A DNA stretch of 64,000 nucleotides from Persicaria tinctoria (lineage: Eukaryota; Streptophyta; Magnoliopsida; Caryophyllales; Polygonaceae): assembly GCA_037127255.1 (NCBI GenBank), contig JBANSL010000009.1:41330475-41394474 (forward strand), in the 5' to 3' direction. A program made the translations under genes and the position numbers. Position 1 is the stretch's first letter. The number at the start of each line of letters is the position of its first letter. Shown one piece after another: positions 11,412 through 22,488 of this stretch. The notes below the pieces were generated by a model. That model made no database searches and had not been told where the DNA came from. It was given only the letters and a program-made list of their open reading frames with translations.

Positions 11412-11600
11412 GGAGGGAATCGGCTAGGGTTTTTTTTAGAAAAGGTTGAGAGGTTGAAGAAGGAGAACGCGAAAGGGTTTGGATCAGTTTGAGAGTGTGA
11501 AGAAATCGGGTACAGAGGTGGGTATAAGTAGAGAGAAGTGATGGAGTGATGGGACGGGTTTAGAGTTCCAAGGGAGGGTAATGATATCATTGCAGGATTT
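11412..11600 (-). promoter_or_regulatory. Promoter-like leader upstream of the C1 third ORF
   Basis: On the minus strand, TACTTATACC (11521-11530) is TATA-like. It is followed by a pyrimidine-rich leader (TTCTCCTTCTTCAACC), then AAACCCTAG (11424-11432), a plant telo-box-like motif, and the ATG at 11411 in CCATGG context. The same arrangement precedes the ORF in C2 and C3 (AAACCCTAG at 36135-36143 and 43877-43885). Whether it drives transcription is inference; a spliced genomic transcript is the alternative. Confidence 0.4.
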
Positions 11601-11882
11601 GAAGAGTTTTCAATTCAAAATTCAAATGTTTCCATTAAAATCGGACTAAAAAATAGAGTGATTTAGTTCCAAAATTAAAATATCTTAACGGTTAAGAAAA
11701 TCACTAAAATGGGCAATTTTGAAATCCGAAAAAAAATATAATTGATAAATATCTAGAAAGATATTAACCAAAAATATATGATCCGATATATGTAATCCAC
11801 CATTTAGTGCACACACCTTGACATAGTTCTCAAGGGTCTTGATACTAAGTAGAATTTATCTTTCGTAAAGGGAATGCTCCCC

Positions 11883-14800
11883 CTATGAAAGTGCATCCTT
11901 GTTAATCATCCCAATCTCTCGTCTTATGAAGGTGAACATGTCATCTGCCAAAAGCTTAGTAAAAATGTCAGCCCATTGATAATCAATGGAAATGAACGAA
12001 ATGGACACATCACCTTTTTCAACATGGTTTCTAATGAAATGATGCCTTACATCAATATGTTTGGTCCTTGAATGCTGAACAGGATTCTTAGTGATGGAGA
12101 TGGCACTTGTATTGTCACACTTAATTGGAATGCCTTTGAGGTTAATGCCAAGATCTCGCATTTGTTGAGCTATCCAAATGATTTGGGAGCAACAGGCTCC
12201 AACTGCAATGTATTCGGCTTCTACAGTGGATAGAGCAACTGAGTTTTGCTTCTTTGAGTGCCAATTGATCAAAGATGCTCCTAAGAATTGGCAACATCCT
12301 GATGTGCTCTTCCTATCCACCTTATAGCCTGCAAAATCTGCATCAGAATATCCAATTACAGTGAAATCGTTTTGCTTTGGGTACCATAGTCCAAGCTCCT
12401 TAGTGCCATTGAGATATCGAAAGATCCTCTTCACAACCACGAGGTGAGATTCTTTAGGATCAGCTTGAAACCTAGCACACATGCAAACACTAAACATGGT
12501 GTCAGGTCTACTCGCTGTGAGATATAATAAAGATCCAATCATTCCTCGATACTCCTTTTGATTGACACTTTTCCCAGTCTTGTCTTGATCTAGAGACAAT
12601 GTTGAGCTCATGGGAGTCTTGACTGCTTTGGATTGATCCATTTTGAACTTTTTCAAGAGATCCTTAGTGTATTTGCTTTGGTTGACAAAGATCCCTTTCT
12701 TGGATTGATGAACTTGTAATCCCAAAAAGAAGTTGAGTTCACCCATCAAGCTCATCTCGAATTCACTGCACATGATGTCAGAAAATTCCTTGCACAAAGA
12801 TGTGTTAGTAGCACCAAATAATATATCATCAACATAAATTTGGATAACCAAAATGTCCTTTCCTTTGGTTTTGATAAAAAGAGTCTTGTCGATCAACCCC
12901 CTTTTAAAATAATTTTCTAAAAGATATTTTGACAAGCGCTCATACCAAGCTCTTGGGGCTTGTTTCAAACCATAAAGCGCTTTCTCAAGTTTATAAACAT
13001 GATTAGGAAATTCTGAACTTTCAAAACCTGGGGGTTGAGCCACATATACTTCTTCCTCTAAGAAACCATTAAGAAAGGCACACTTGACATCCATTTGATA
13101 TAACTTTATGCTCATAAAAGATGCAAATGCTAATAGAATGCGAATAGCATCAAGCCTGGCTACGGGAGCAAAGGTCTCCTCGTAGTCAATACCTTCCTCT
13201 TGATTGTAGCCTTGAGCAACAAGCCTTGCCTTGTTCCTTACAATCTTACCATTCTCATCTAGCTTGTTTCGAAATACCCATCGTGTGCCAATGACTGATT
13301 AATGCTTTGGCCTAGGCTTCAAGGTCCAGACTTTGTTCCTTTCAAATTCGTTAAGCTCACTTTGCATGGCAATGATCCAGTCTGGCTCTTGAAGTGCCTC
13401 ATCTACCTTCTTTGGCTCAATAAGAGAAACAAAAGCGTGAAAAGCACAAAGATCTTTAAGTTTAGAACGAGTATGAACACTAGATGTAGGGTCAGAAATG
13501 ATATCCTTTAATGAGTGTGATGAGGAGTATTTGAATTTCCTTTTGCTAGTCTCAGCTCCTTGATTCGTCACACCAGTAGGATAGACTTGTAGTACATCTG
13601 ACTCCGTGGTCCTGTTAGGTTCAGTTACATCAGTTTCTAACGTCTCAACACTGTTGGATTGGACACCAAGGGCTTTGGATGAATCTTCAACACCTTGGGT
13701 CAATTCTTCAGTGTTAAGAATCGGTTCCTACATGTTCCTCTTATCTGTGTTCTTGGTAGCAGCATCATCACCTTCCTCGTTCTCTTCATGGATGTTAAGA
13801 TCTATATCTGCAACACTTTCACTCAAAGCACCGTCATTGCATTCATAAAAAATAACATGTATACTTTCTTCAACTACCTGGGTCCTTTTATTGAAGATTC
13901 TATAAGCTTTGCTACTTGTGGAGTAGCCAAGAAATATACCTTCATCACTACGCGCATCAAATTTCCCAAGGTTATCTTTGCCATTGTTATGAACAAAACA
14001 AGTACAGCAAAAGGGTTTAAAATAAGATATAAGTGGTTTGCCGCCTTTGAAAAGTTCATAAGGAGTTTTCTTTAAGATGGAACGAATAAGACAACGAATC
14101 AAAATGTAGTTAGCTATGTTAACAGCTTCAGCCCAATAGGTTTTAGGTAATGCATTTTCTAAAAGCGTAGTCCTGGCCATATCCTCTAAGGTGCGGTTCT
14201 TGTGTTCCACAACCCCGTTTTGTTGAGGTGTCCTAGGAGCAGAAAAGTTATGGGAGATGCCATATTTAGCACAAAACAAATCAAACTAAAGTTGATCAAA
14301 CTCCCTACCATGATCACTCTGAATTGACACTATGGGCGCGTTTCTTAAAGTTTGCAACTCCTTACAAAGTTTTGAAAACTCAAATAAGGCCTCTGATTTT
14401 TCTTTTAAAAATGCAACCCAAGTATATCTAGAAAAATCATCAACAACAACTAGCATGTACTTTTTACCAATGGGAGATTTGACTCGCATAGGACCACATA
14501 AATCCATATGTAAAAGTTCAAGGGGTCTAGAAGAACTTACAACCTTTTTGGGTTTGAAAGAGCTACGTGTTTGTTTACCTCGTGTGCATGCATTGCACAT
14601 ATCAATACCTTTGAAGTCCATCTCAGGTAGCCCTCTTACAAGCCCTTTGGACACAAGCTTCTATAGTGTATGTGGACTCACATGACCGAGTCTCCTGTGC
14701 TAGAGCTTTGGATCGTTCGTCAAAGCCTTTAGACAGGTTAAGCTTCCTTGTGCCACTTGATCAGCGTTTACGGTGTATATGTTGTTGTAGCGATATGCAG

Positions 14801-15140
14801 TCAATATAACTTCACATGTATCTTCTCTGCACACTATACATCTTTTCTTGTTAAATCTGACATTGTTACCACTATCACATAATTGAGAGACACTAAGCAG
14901 ATTATACTTCAAACCATTAACAAGATAGACATTTTTAATACTATGGCTGGAATTACTTCCAACACTACCAATACCAACGATGTCACATTTTTCTTTGTCA
15001 CCAAGAGTGATTGTTCCCGTGGATTGCTCCTTTAGATCATGAAAGAGAGAACTCTTCCCACTCATATGCCTCGAGCATCCACTATCAATAATCCATTTGT
15101 GTTCTTTCACCTTGGTGATCTCCTGCAAGACAAACATCAA
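11883..15140 (-). pseudogene. C1 pol (protease, integrase, reverse transcriptase, RNase H)
   Basis: A single frame of about 1085 codons with five in-frame stops and no frameshift. Protease: DSGCSRHMSG at 15057-15086. Integrase: HHCC region (RRLGHVSPH ... CNACTRGKQTR) and DDE core (HMDLCGPM, SDHGREF, GVVEHKNRTLEDMART). RT_2: [42 protein letters not shown] and the catalytic YVDDILFG. RNase H: YSDADFAGYKVDRKSTSG, STVEAEYIA and HIDVRHHFIR. Stops lie at 14700, 14661, 14286, 13728 and 13299. Each is explained by a C-to-T or G-to-A change when compared with C2, C3 or P1. The integrase core and RT motifs are otherwise well kept, so inactivation looks recent. Confidence 0.92.
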
Positions 15141-16936
15141 CCTTTGTGGCTAGACCAATAAGCAAATTTGGATCCATTATTGGGATAAACCATATTTGGT
15201 AAAATAGTGCCTTTTGGAACCCAAACTTGTGTTATCCGTTCTTTTCTCAAATGAACATGAAATGTATTGCGAATAATATATGGATCCTTTCTTCTATAAG
15301 GACAGATCTCTTTTACATGTCTCTTTCTAGCACAATGGTGACATATAGGAGAGGTTCTGCTTCCTTTTGCCTTTACAAAAGTGGTAATGTGTTGCTTCTT
15401 TAAAAACTTTGGATTGTAACCAATACCACTTTTGTTTAGAGAGCTTTGTTGCTCACCCAACATCCTATTGAGAGTACCTTTGGATTTGGTAAAACTTATG
15501 AGGGCTGTATGTTGGTCTTGAATCTTATTATTCAGGGAGATCTTCTCGTTCTCTAAGTCGTGATGCTCATTTCTTAGATAGGGGAGATCTTGCTTGAGTT
15601 CAGATTTCTCCGAGTCAAGCGTCTTGACTTTAATGTCAAGACCTGAATAAGAAGCTTCAAGACTTTTGTCCCTCATAGACAGATCCTCAATAGTTCTTTC
15701 CTGGTCCACAGTTCTCTTAATAAGAGTGTTAGTTTGGGCAATAAGCTTTTCTTCATTGGCAATCATATTGGAAAGGAATTCCGATAATACCTCTTTTGGA
15801 CTTTCCATAAGTTCTCTTACAGTAGCTTCAAGCTTTTCATCGTGAGATCCATCTTCTGAGGCCATAAGACAAATATTGGCCTTCTCATCATCGGAGTCAG
15901 AGTCGGAATCACTCCAAGTTGCCACCACGACTTTCTTCTTCCATTTGTCACCTTTCTCGGACTTGCTCTTTGTCTTTTGAGGACAGTCCTTCACCAGATG
16001 ATCTGTTTCACCACATTCAAAACAAGACAAAGGTTTAGTCTTCTTTTCATACTTGTTGTATTGAGGCTTACCTCGAAATTTTGAAGACTTTGATCCATCC
16101 TTGTTGTTGAATTGCTTCTTCATTTTGAGAATTCTAGCAAGGCCTCTTGTGATAAGAGCAAAAGGATCATCCTCATCGTCATCCTCATCTTCAGAATCAG
16201 ATCCATCCTTGGGCTCATCCTTCTTAGACTTGAGTGCCAAGTTCTTAGTGCTAGCTGGAAGTTCTCCATCGTCTTCATTAAGGATCATCTCATGCGTGAT
16301 CAGCTTCCCAAGAAGGTCATCAAGGGGTAGAGTGGTGAGGTCCTGTGCTTCCTCTATAGCTGTTACTTTCGGACCCCATTTCTCTTTTGGGAGGCACCTC
16401 AGTATCTTCCTTACTTTCTCAACGTTGGTAAAGCTCTTGCCGAGAGAGTCAAGGTTGTTGGTAATTTCTGTGAATCGTGTGAACATGGCCTTGATTGACT
16501 CATCAGACTTCATCTTGAAGAGCTCATACTTTCTAAGGAAGATGCTGATCTTGTTGTCTTTCACTTGGCTCGTTCCTTCATAGGTGACGACCAATATGTC
16601 CCAAATCTCTTTAGGTGACCTACAAGATGAAATACGGTTAAACTCATCAGTGCTAAGACCACAATAAAGTAAGTTAATAGCCTTGTAGTTTTTGGAGATA
16701 GTTTCAAGATCTGCTTGGTTTTATTCAGACTCCTTCTTTGCAACTTTGGTATCATTTGGTCCATCTTTCTCTGGAATCTTCTGACCATTCTCTATAATGT
16801 TCCAAAGCTCTAGATCTTGGTCTATGATGAACATCTTCATCAAAGATCTCCAGTGGACAAAGTTGTCTCCTACAAAGAGTGGCGGTCTGCTTATGGACCT
16901 TCCTTGTGCAAATCCTCCGCTTGCTTCACCAGACAT
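15137..16936 (-). pseudogene. C1 gag (capsid/nucleocapsid polyprotein)
   Basis: Starts at MSGEASGG and spans 600 codons. It has a UBN2-type copia gag region (NFVHWRSLMKMFI, IWDILVVTYEG, FTRFTEITNNLDSLGKSF), an acidic DSEDEDDDEDD stretch, and a first CCHC zinc knuckle CFECGETDHLVKDC. A long coiled-coil segment follows (about residues 300-450), then a second knuckle CHHCARKRHVKEIC near the C-terminus. It would form virus-like particles and bind element RNA. One in-frame TAA at 16721-16723 replaces a codon that is Tyr in C2 and C3. The frame ends TGA at 15137-15139, where pol begins one frame back. Confidence 0.9.
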
Positions 16937-16980
16937 GATCGAAAACTCACAAGATTATTAGATCAAAAACAGTGAGTAAA

Positions 16981-16992
16981 GCTCTGATACCA
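16981..16992 (-). other. C1 primer-binding site (initiator tRNA-Met type)
   Basis: The minus strand reads TGGTATCAGAGC, the standard plant primer-binding site complementary to the 3' end of initiator tRNA-Met, two bases inside the 5' LTR end. Confidence 0.93.
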
Positions 16993-16994
16993 AT

Positions 16995-18001
16995 TGAAGG
17001 TTCGATAATATAAAACAATGTAATATAGAAATACTCTAGAAGGGGGGTTGAATAGAGTATGCCCGTTTTTCGCAGAAAGTCTCAAGACTTTTGGAGCTTG
17101 TACCAAACCCTTTGAGATTAAACCTGAATCACAAAGTTAGACAATCGAACCAAGTGCGGAAATAAGGTAAAGAAATAAGTAAAGGACACGAGTAATTATT
17201 TACGAGGTTCAGCACGAACTTGGCCTACGTCCCCACCTAGGGTTCTTCCACAACCCTAGGATTCAAAAAGCTTTATTGATTCGCTTCGCTTAGGGTCCTA
17301 ATAGCTCACTGAGAAGCCTCTCTCCTATACAATTGCAATCTAGTCAACTCACGTTCCATTGGAGTCCTAGACCAATCTAGAAGAGCCCCACCTCTCTCAG
17401 CTATCTAGTCCAATCCTCTTACTCTCACAAATCAATAGCCTAGTGCAACTTCCCGAGTTATAAACTCTCGAGTAACACTATAAATGAATATATCCTATAA
17501 GCTCACAGTGACTCTCAAAGGCTTTGAAATAAACAACAAACTCTTGAGCGCTTAGCAGAGAGACACTTGGAAGACAGATCTTGCTTGAATTAATGAAAGC
17601 TCGTGTAGAACTTGTGTGTTCTGTCTTCTTCTTCCTTTCCTTTATAGAAGTAATATGGAGCATGAGGTTCTTCAACACCGGATCTTCAACAACGGCTAGT
17701 AAAGATCATAGCGCGCCCAGATCTTCTATTTTTGGACACTTTGAAGACATGATCTTCTTTGAATTGGATCTCCTCAATATGCACCATAAGGAAAGATATA
17801 ATCTCGAAATACTTCCTGAAAGATTAGTCATATATATATATATATATAAAGGAAGTATATAATAAGATTAAATAATATTCGGACTTATAAAACAGGTTTT
17901 GTATTTCATCAACTGTTAATGCTCCAAGACCTTTGACACAAATATCCTGTCAAGGCCTTTGAAACATTTATTCCGATTTTCATCAAGGGAGGGAGTTATC
18001 A
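16995..18001 (-). repeat. C1 5' LTR (1007 bp)
   Basis: It runs from TGATAACTCC (at 18001 on the minus strand) to ACCTTCA next to the primer-binding site. It matches 8298-9353 along its whole length with scattered substitutions. It contains a short TA run (17830-17848) that is much longer in the 3' LTR. Confidence 0.93.
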
Positions 18002-19218
18002 CCAACTCATCGTCGCAAGAATCAGCGGTTCCACCTCCACCACATCCGAATGCATCTCTTACAGCCACAATTTCTGCACCACCTTTGCCTGCATCCCCTG
18101 CGCCATCTCCCATGGAAACAAGTGTTAATAATATATTTTGTGAATATTTACTCAATTCATTGAAGTTATTCAACCACAATATATAGAAATATTTAGCAGT
18201 TTATTAAATCTCTAATTTATATAGTATTTTGACTAAAGGTCAGCAACAACATATTGCAGTTCGAGGCCATAATGAGGGTATACGAGAGTGGAACACCAGA
18301 GTGAAAATCGTTGTTGAATTCAACGAAGTTTTCCAGCCGGTTGGAGATAATGCAAAACCTTTGAAGTATCAACTAGGGATTATAGTGCGTGATGGTCAAA
18401 GGCTTTCACTAATCAATCTAGATTTTAGCTTTATCGATGATTCTATCAAGGAGGAAATATGGGCAGAAGTTCAGGTGAAATTATATACTTTATAAATTTT
18501 CAAGTTGTGTCGTTCTTCTATTTTTATACTATTTACCTTTAATTAAACTCATAGAGAAATATATTAAATGTCCCAAAAGGCTACAAACCGATTTGTTTGA
18601 AAACATGCAACAACATGTGGAAAGATTACAAGGCGAAAACAAAAAAAATATCACAAAGAAGAAAAATGATCCAAAGTTAGCTTCGAAGTACCCTCCAATC
18701 GTGTTTTTCATATCTGTCTACCCTCGTTCATTTATAGCCATGAGTATTGAACCTTGATACAAATAGAAACAATCACGACATAACTCCATGAATCGAGATA
18801 AGCATGGAACATCTCATATCACTGGCCGAAAGTCATTTGCTAAAGTAAAATATGAGGTAAGTATTGATGAGATTGTACCTTATTTTTCTATTTCTATCTT
18901 ATTTTGAGTTGCATTTTATACTCTTTTTTTTTTGTATTGATCAGCTACAAAAAAGGGCAACCGATCGACAAAATGAGTGTGTGGATCAAATCTCGAAACA
19001 ACAATTGTACGTGTACCTTTCCGTTTGTATATTGTTTGAAGTATGTGGCCGTTGTATAATGTTCTTGTCTTCATTTGTCATACTTAGAATGACTACAACA
19101 ATCTCTTAAGTGGGGAACCTAAGGATCAACGTGAACTTACAACTGTGAAAGACAAGATTTTCCATCAAGTTATTGGACCTGATGGTCATGGATATTGTCG
19201 TACGTATGGCTACAATCT
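18002..19218 (+). pseudogene. CACTA second gene, Transposase_24-type (Ptta/En/Spm) exons
   Basis: This is the continuation right of copia C1. Segments in order: a Pro/Ser-rich piece (SSSQESAVPPPPHPN); an exon at about 18240-18474 with RVKIVVEFNEVFQPVGDNAK then LGIIVRDG and IKEEIWAEV, typical of the plant Ptta/En/Spm Transposase_24 family; then KGYKPICLKTCNNMWKDYKAKTKK, with a frame change inside it; HITGRKSFAKVKYE before a GTAAG donor at about 18853; LQKRATDRQNE; and TTVKDKIFHQVIGPDGHG. The AG...GT joints between them look like real introns. It ends at the TSD AATCT (19214-19218) of the next insertion. It is probably an accessory DNA-binding protein of the element. At least one frameshift and stops after about 18700 make it non-functional. 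Confidence 0.7.
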
Positions 19219-19676
19219 TGTAAAGACCGGGAAATTTTATAATATTAAATTATTAAAATAATGATTTATAATCATCATGCTTTCTAAGATTCGGGAAGTT
19301 TCGGAAATATTTGTCCTCGAGAAATTTATTTTATTCAAAATCATTCGAAGTAAATTCCGAAATAATTCTAAATTGGATTTTCGGAGGGATTTTATTCCGC
19401 TTTTATGTTCCGAGGTTGGGAAAAATTACTTATTAAAAGTTTATTAATTTATTTCGGTTCCAAGATTTCGATTTAAAATTTACATGAGTCGGAATGGGGT
19501 CAAGTGAGCGGATTGCGAGGTTTAAATTCCGGGTACTTTGAATTTTTACCTTGGGACCAAAAATTATTTTTATCACCTTTACCTCTGGCTCTTTTAGGAG
19601 AAAGCAGCTCCAATTTCCATTCTCCATCATTTTCGATCAGACCAGCCATTGGCAGCATCCTTGTGCCTATTAAAAA

Positions 19677-20681
19677 ATGGAAAACAAACAAATCTCCTCT
19701 GCCCTCTTGCTGCAACCGATCAGACCACCTACAACCCATTTTTTCATCTTTTTAGATCTGAAGATGCATCTCCAACCAAACCAAATCCTGAGTATAACAC
19801 TCCCTCCTCCCCCTCTTTTTCCACTCTACTGTTGCCGATGGACTAGCACCTCTCTCTCCCATTTTGTTCTCTGCAATGCTCTCTCTCCCAATTGCTCCAT
19901 CGAAAAACCCAGAAAACAAACAAAAACCCCCCATTGGAGCCCTGTTCGATCTGAAATCGCCTCCAACCCATCACCAAATTACCTCCTTTCTCCCTCCATT
20001 TTGTTCCAACTTCAAGTCACCAGACACCACCTTCCTCCTCCTTTCCGTCGTCGTCGTCGCCAGCCACCGTCGTTGTCGGGAAGCCACCTCGCAGCACCGC
20101 CTAGCCTCGCTCTCCCCTATTTCGAACTGAGCCGTCACCTTTCATCTCCTCCATCTCCGCCCTCACCTTCTGCGACGCTAGGCCGCGCCTCACAACTCCT
20201 CTTCCCTTCTCCGTGTCCAAGCCAGAAGCAGGGCTCCGACGTTCCCGGGCGAGCCGAGCCGCCGAGGAGCCCCCATCGCCGCCACCAGCTCTCTCGCGCC
20301 CCTGTTGTATCCCCAAGGTCGATTTCTATTTTCTTACTCGATTTCGGTCCAAATCTCATCAAAATCCGCTTTTTGCTCATCCCTTACTCCTTCCTAGGCC
20401 CGATCAACTCTTCCTTCCCGTCGATTGAAGCCATTGCAGCCCCGAGCGTCTTCTCCGGCGAGAACAACCCCCTCGGTATGCTTTCCCTTCCTCCTCCTCC
20501 TCCCGCGTTCTCGTTTTTCTCTTGGTGTGGGGATCTTGGTCGGGGAGGGATTTCGAGCAGCCTGAGATTGGGTCGGAGAGAGAGAGAGAGTGAGCCGCCG
20601 GCAGGGGCAGGGATTCTTCCTCCCTCCGCATTTTCTGTCACCGAAGCAGAGCTCTGCTCTCCTGAGGGAGAAGCCGGTTGA
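19677..20681 (+). other. Open frame in the GC/CT-rich block of the LARD 5' LTR, probably untranslated
   Basis: A 334-codon frame, very rich in Pro, Ser and Arg with no recognisable domain, overlaps long open frames on the other strand. This is typical of biased composition, not of coding. The counterpart in the 3' LTR (28286-29314, 342 codons) is also open. That is expected because the LTRs were identical at insertion and are still very similar. The block ends with GTATGC and GGTAAG-like donors, so it resembles a 5' UTR with an intron. I list it as probable transcript leader, not as a gene. Confidence 0.35.
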
Positions 20682-20756
20682 TTGGGCTCGGTTTTGGGCC
20701 TGACCCGGATATCTCCTCTGGGTTATATCATTTATTTTGAATCCGGGTATTTCAGT

Positions 20757-20775
20757 GGGGGGGGGGGGGGGGGGG
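20757..20775 (+). repeat. Poly-G tract in the LARD 5' LTR
   Basis: A nearly pure run of about 19 G after TTTCAGT. At the same place in the 3' LTR (about 29368) there are six. It either expanded after insertion or is a sequencing or assembly artefact. Confidence 0.8.
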
Positions 20776-22476
20776 AGATCCAAATCCGGATCCGTCATTC
20801 TTTCTTTCCTTCTCTGGGCTAGGCCGGGTTCCTTCTTTTATTCACATAAAGGTTGGGCTGTGAGATTGGGCTTTTGTTAGTAGATGGGTATTGTTGTTGT
20901 GTTACTTATATTATACAATTGTAGAGTTAACATGTTATCATATATTACCTATTTGATTAACCTATTGTTATTATTACTAAGACATGTTATTCTTGATTTT
21001 GTGATAAAAATTGATTTTCTGAAATTATTATTATATATTATGAAATTATTTTAAAGTGATTTATTGAGGTCAATTGATAAAGTAATTTATTTTATAAATA
21101 GGGTTTATAAAGATGGACCTATTTTGGGAATGTTTAACAAATGTCTTAAGTTACTTGAAACAGTAAAGTCAAGGTTTTGGAAATAAAATGCCGGAATTAT
21201 TTCTATAATATGATTTTGAGAGATTGGTTTTAAGGTTTAAATGTTTAATGGTGGGATTTGACTAAGTATGATTTTATCAATGGGTTTGATTTGAAGAATG
21301 ATTTTGGTTGATGTTAATAGTATCGGAAAGGTGTTGGAAAACGGTTTTCCTATCGGTTGTTTTTTAGTATGTGGAGAACTTGGGTTCGGGTGTGTAAGAA
21401 TGTTGGTTCGGTAGCTTATGGAAATGTCTTGATGATAGGTGTGTATTGCTTTTGGATTGCTTTGGACTTGCATTTGGGCCATTGCTTGTGTTATCTTGTT
21501 GTTCTGCATCTTCAGGTAAGTTCCCTAAGGGGCTTACACAGGTTGGACATTCATGACTGTTGTTGCATTTTATGTTAGGTGTTGCATATGCATAAAAGCA
21601 TGCCATGTAGTATCATGTTTAGGTTGCACTAATTGATTGAGCATCTGTTTACTTCATGCGTTTGAAACAGAACGGCTGTTATCTGTGATAGTCCTAGAGT
21701 CTTTGCTAGGGTCATAGGGTAGCCCATCCTCATCGGGTACCCTAAGTCAATCGAGTCATGAACTTCCTTATATTATGAGATGCCTGCGGGCTTTATTGTG
21801 GAGCGGGTTAGGCATGCGTGCCGCCCGATTATGATGGAATGCATTCACGAGCTGGCTAGTCTCCGCCCTATCGGAAGGGGGTGGAGGTAGGAGAGGGATA
21901 TACCACTTGGCATTGTCTTGGGCCCTTTGCAGTATTTTTACACACTATTATAACTAGGAGCATGCTAGTGTGTTTGACTTTCGTACTGCATTAGAGCATC
22001 TTTATTCGGTATAGCACATACTATGTGGCCTCAGCGAGGACTGCCGGTCCCGCATGAGTGGCTCGATCTGACTCCTTTCCCCGTTCTTCTTTTAAAGGTA
22101 TTTTCTGCAGATCTTGTTTGCTCCTTGCTTCTGTGACGGGAAACCCTTTGGCGAATCGAAGAACCTAGCTAATATTCTAACTTGGTAAAATGTTAATTAC
22201 TTGCTTATGATTTGGGTGGACCCGGCTTTGCCGTGGCATTTGTATCCTAGTTTTGCTTCCGCTTTACTTTTGGTTGAATTGGATTTTCGATATAGTCTTA
22301 GGACAGGTAAAGGGTAGCCAATGGCCCTTCGAGGTTTTTAGGGTTTGAAATCCCTCTTTCTACTAATCTTAAATGAGTTTGAAACCTCGACCCGTACCTG
22401 GATTGCAAGATCCGAACAAGCGGTTTTATCCCTTGAAACGTAACCCGGAAATCATAATTCTGGGCCGTTACAAAGA

Positions 22477-22488
22477 TGGTATCAGAGC
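22477..22488 (+). other. LARD primer-binding site
   Basis: TGGTATCAGAGC on the plus strand, separated by AAGA from the end of the 5' LTR. This fits initiator tRNA-Met priming and fixes the plus-strand orientation of the element. Confidence 0.9.

Larger units (their letters stand above)
8298..18001 (-). mobile_element. C1: complete Sirevirus-like Ty1/copia retrotransposon
   Basis: The 9704-bp element lies between two copies of CCAAC (8293-8297 and 18002-18006). On the minus strand it begins TGATAACTCC and reads: 5' LTR (16995-18001), 2-nt spacer, primer-binding site TGGTATCAGAGC, gag, a -1 change of frame into pol (PR, integrase, RT, RNase H), a third ORF, polypurine tract and 3' LTR (8298-9353). 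The order integrase before RT marks copia. The LTR of about 1 kb, the long gag with coiled coil, and an extra ORF after pol mark the Sirevirus lineage. Gag and pol carry in-frame stops, so it is not autonomous. The 3' LTR ends TA instead of CA, one substitution from the rule. Confidence 0.93.
19219..22472 (+). repeat. LARD 5' LTR (3254 bp)
   Basis: It begins TGTAAAGACC and ends GCCGTTACA, and pairs with 27827-30879. Relative to the 3' LTR it carries about 190 bp extra (about 21052-21238) and a long G run at about 20757-20775. A GC- and CT-rich block (about 19570-20700) sits in the first half. Confidence 0.92.
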
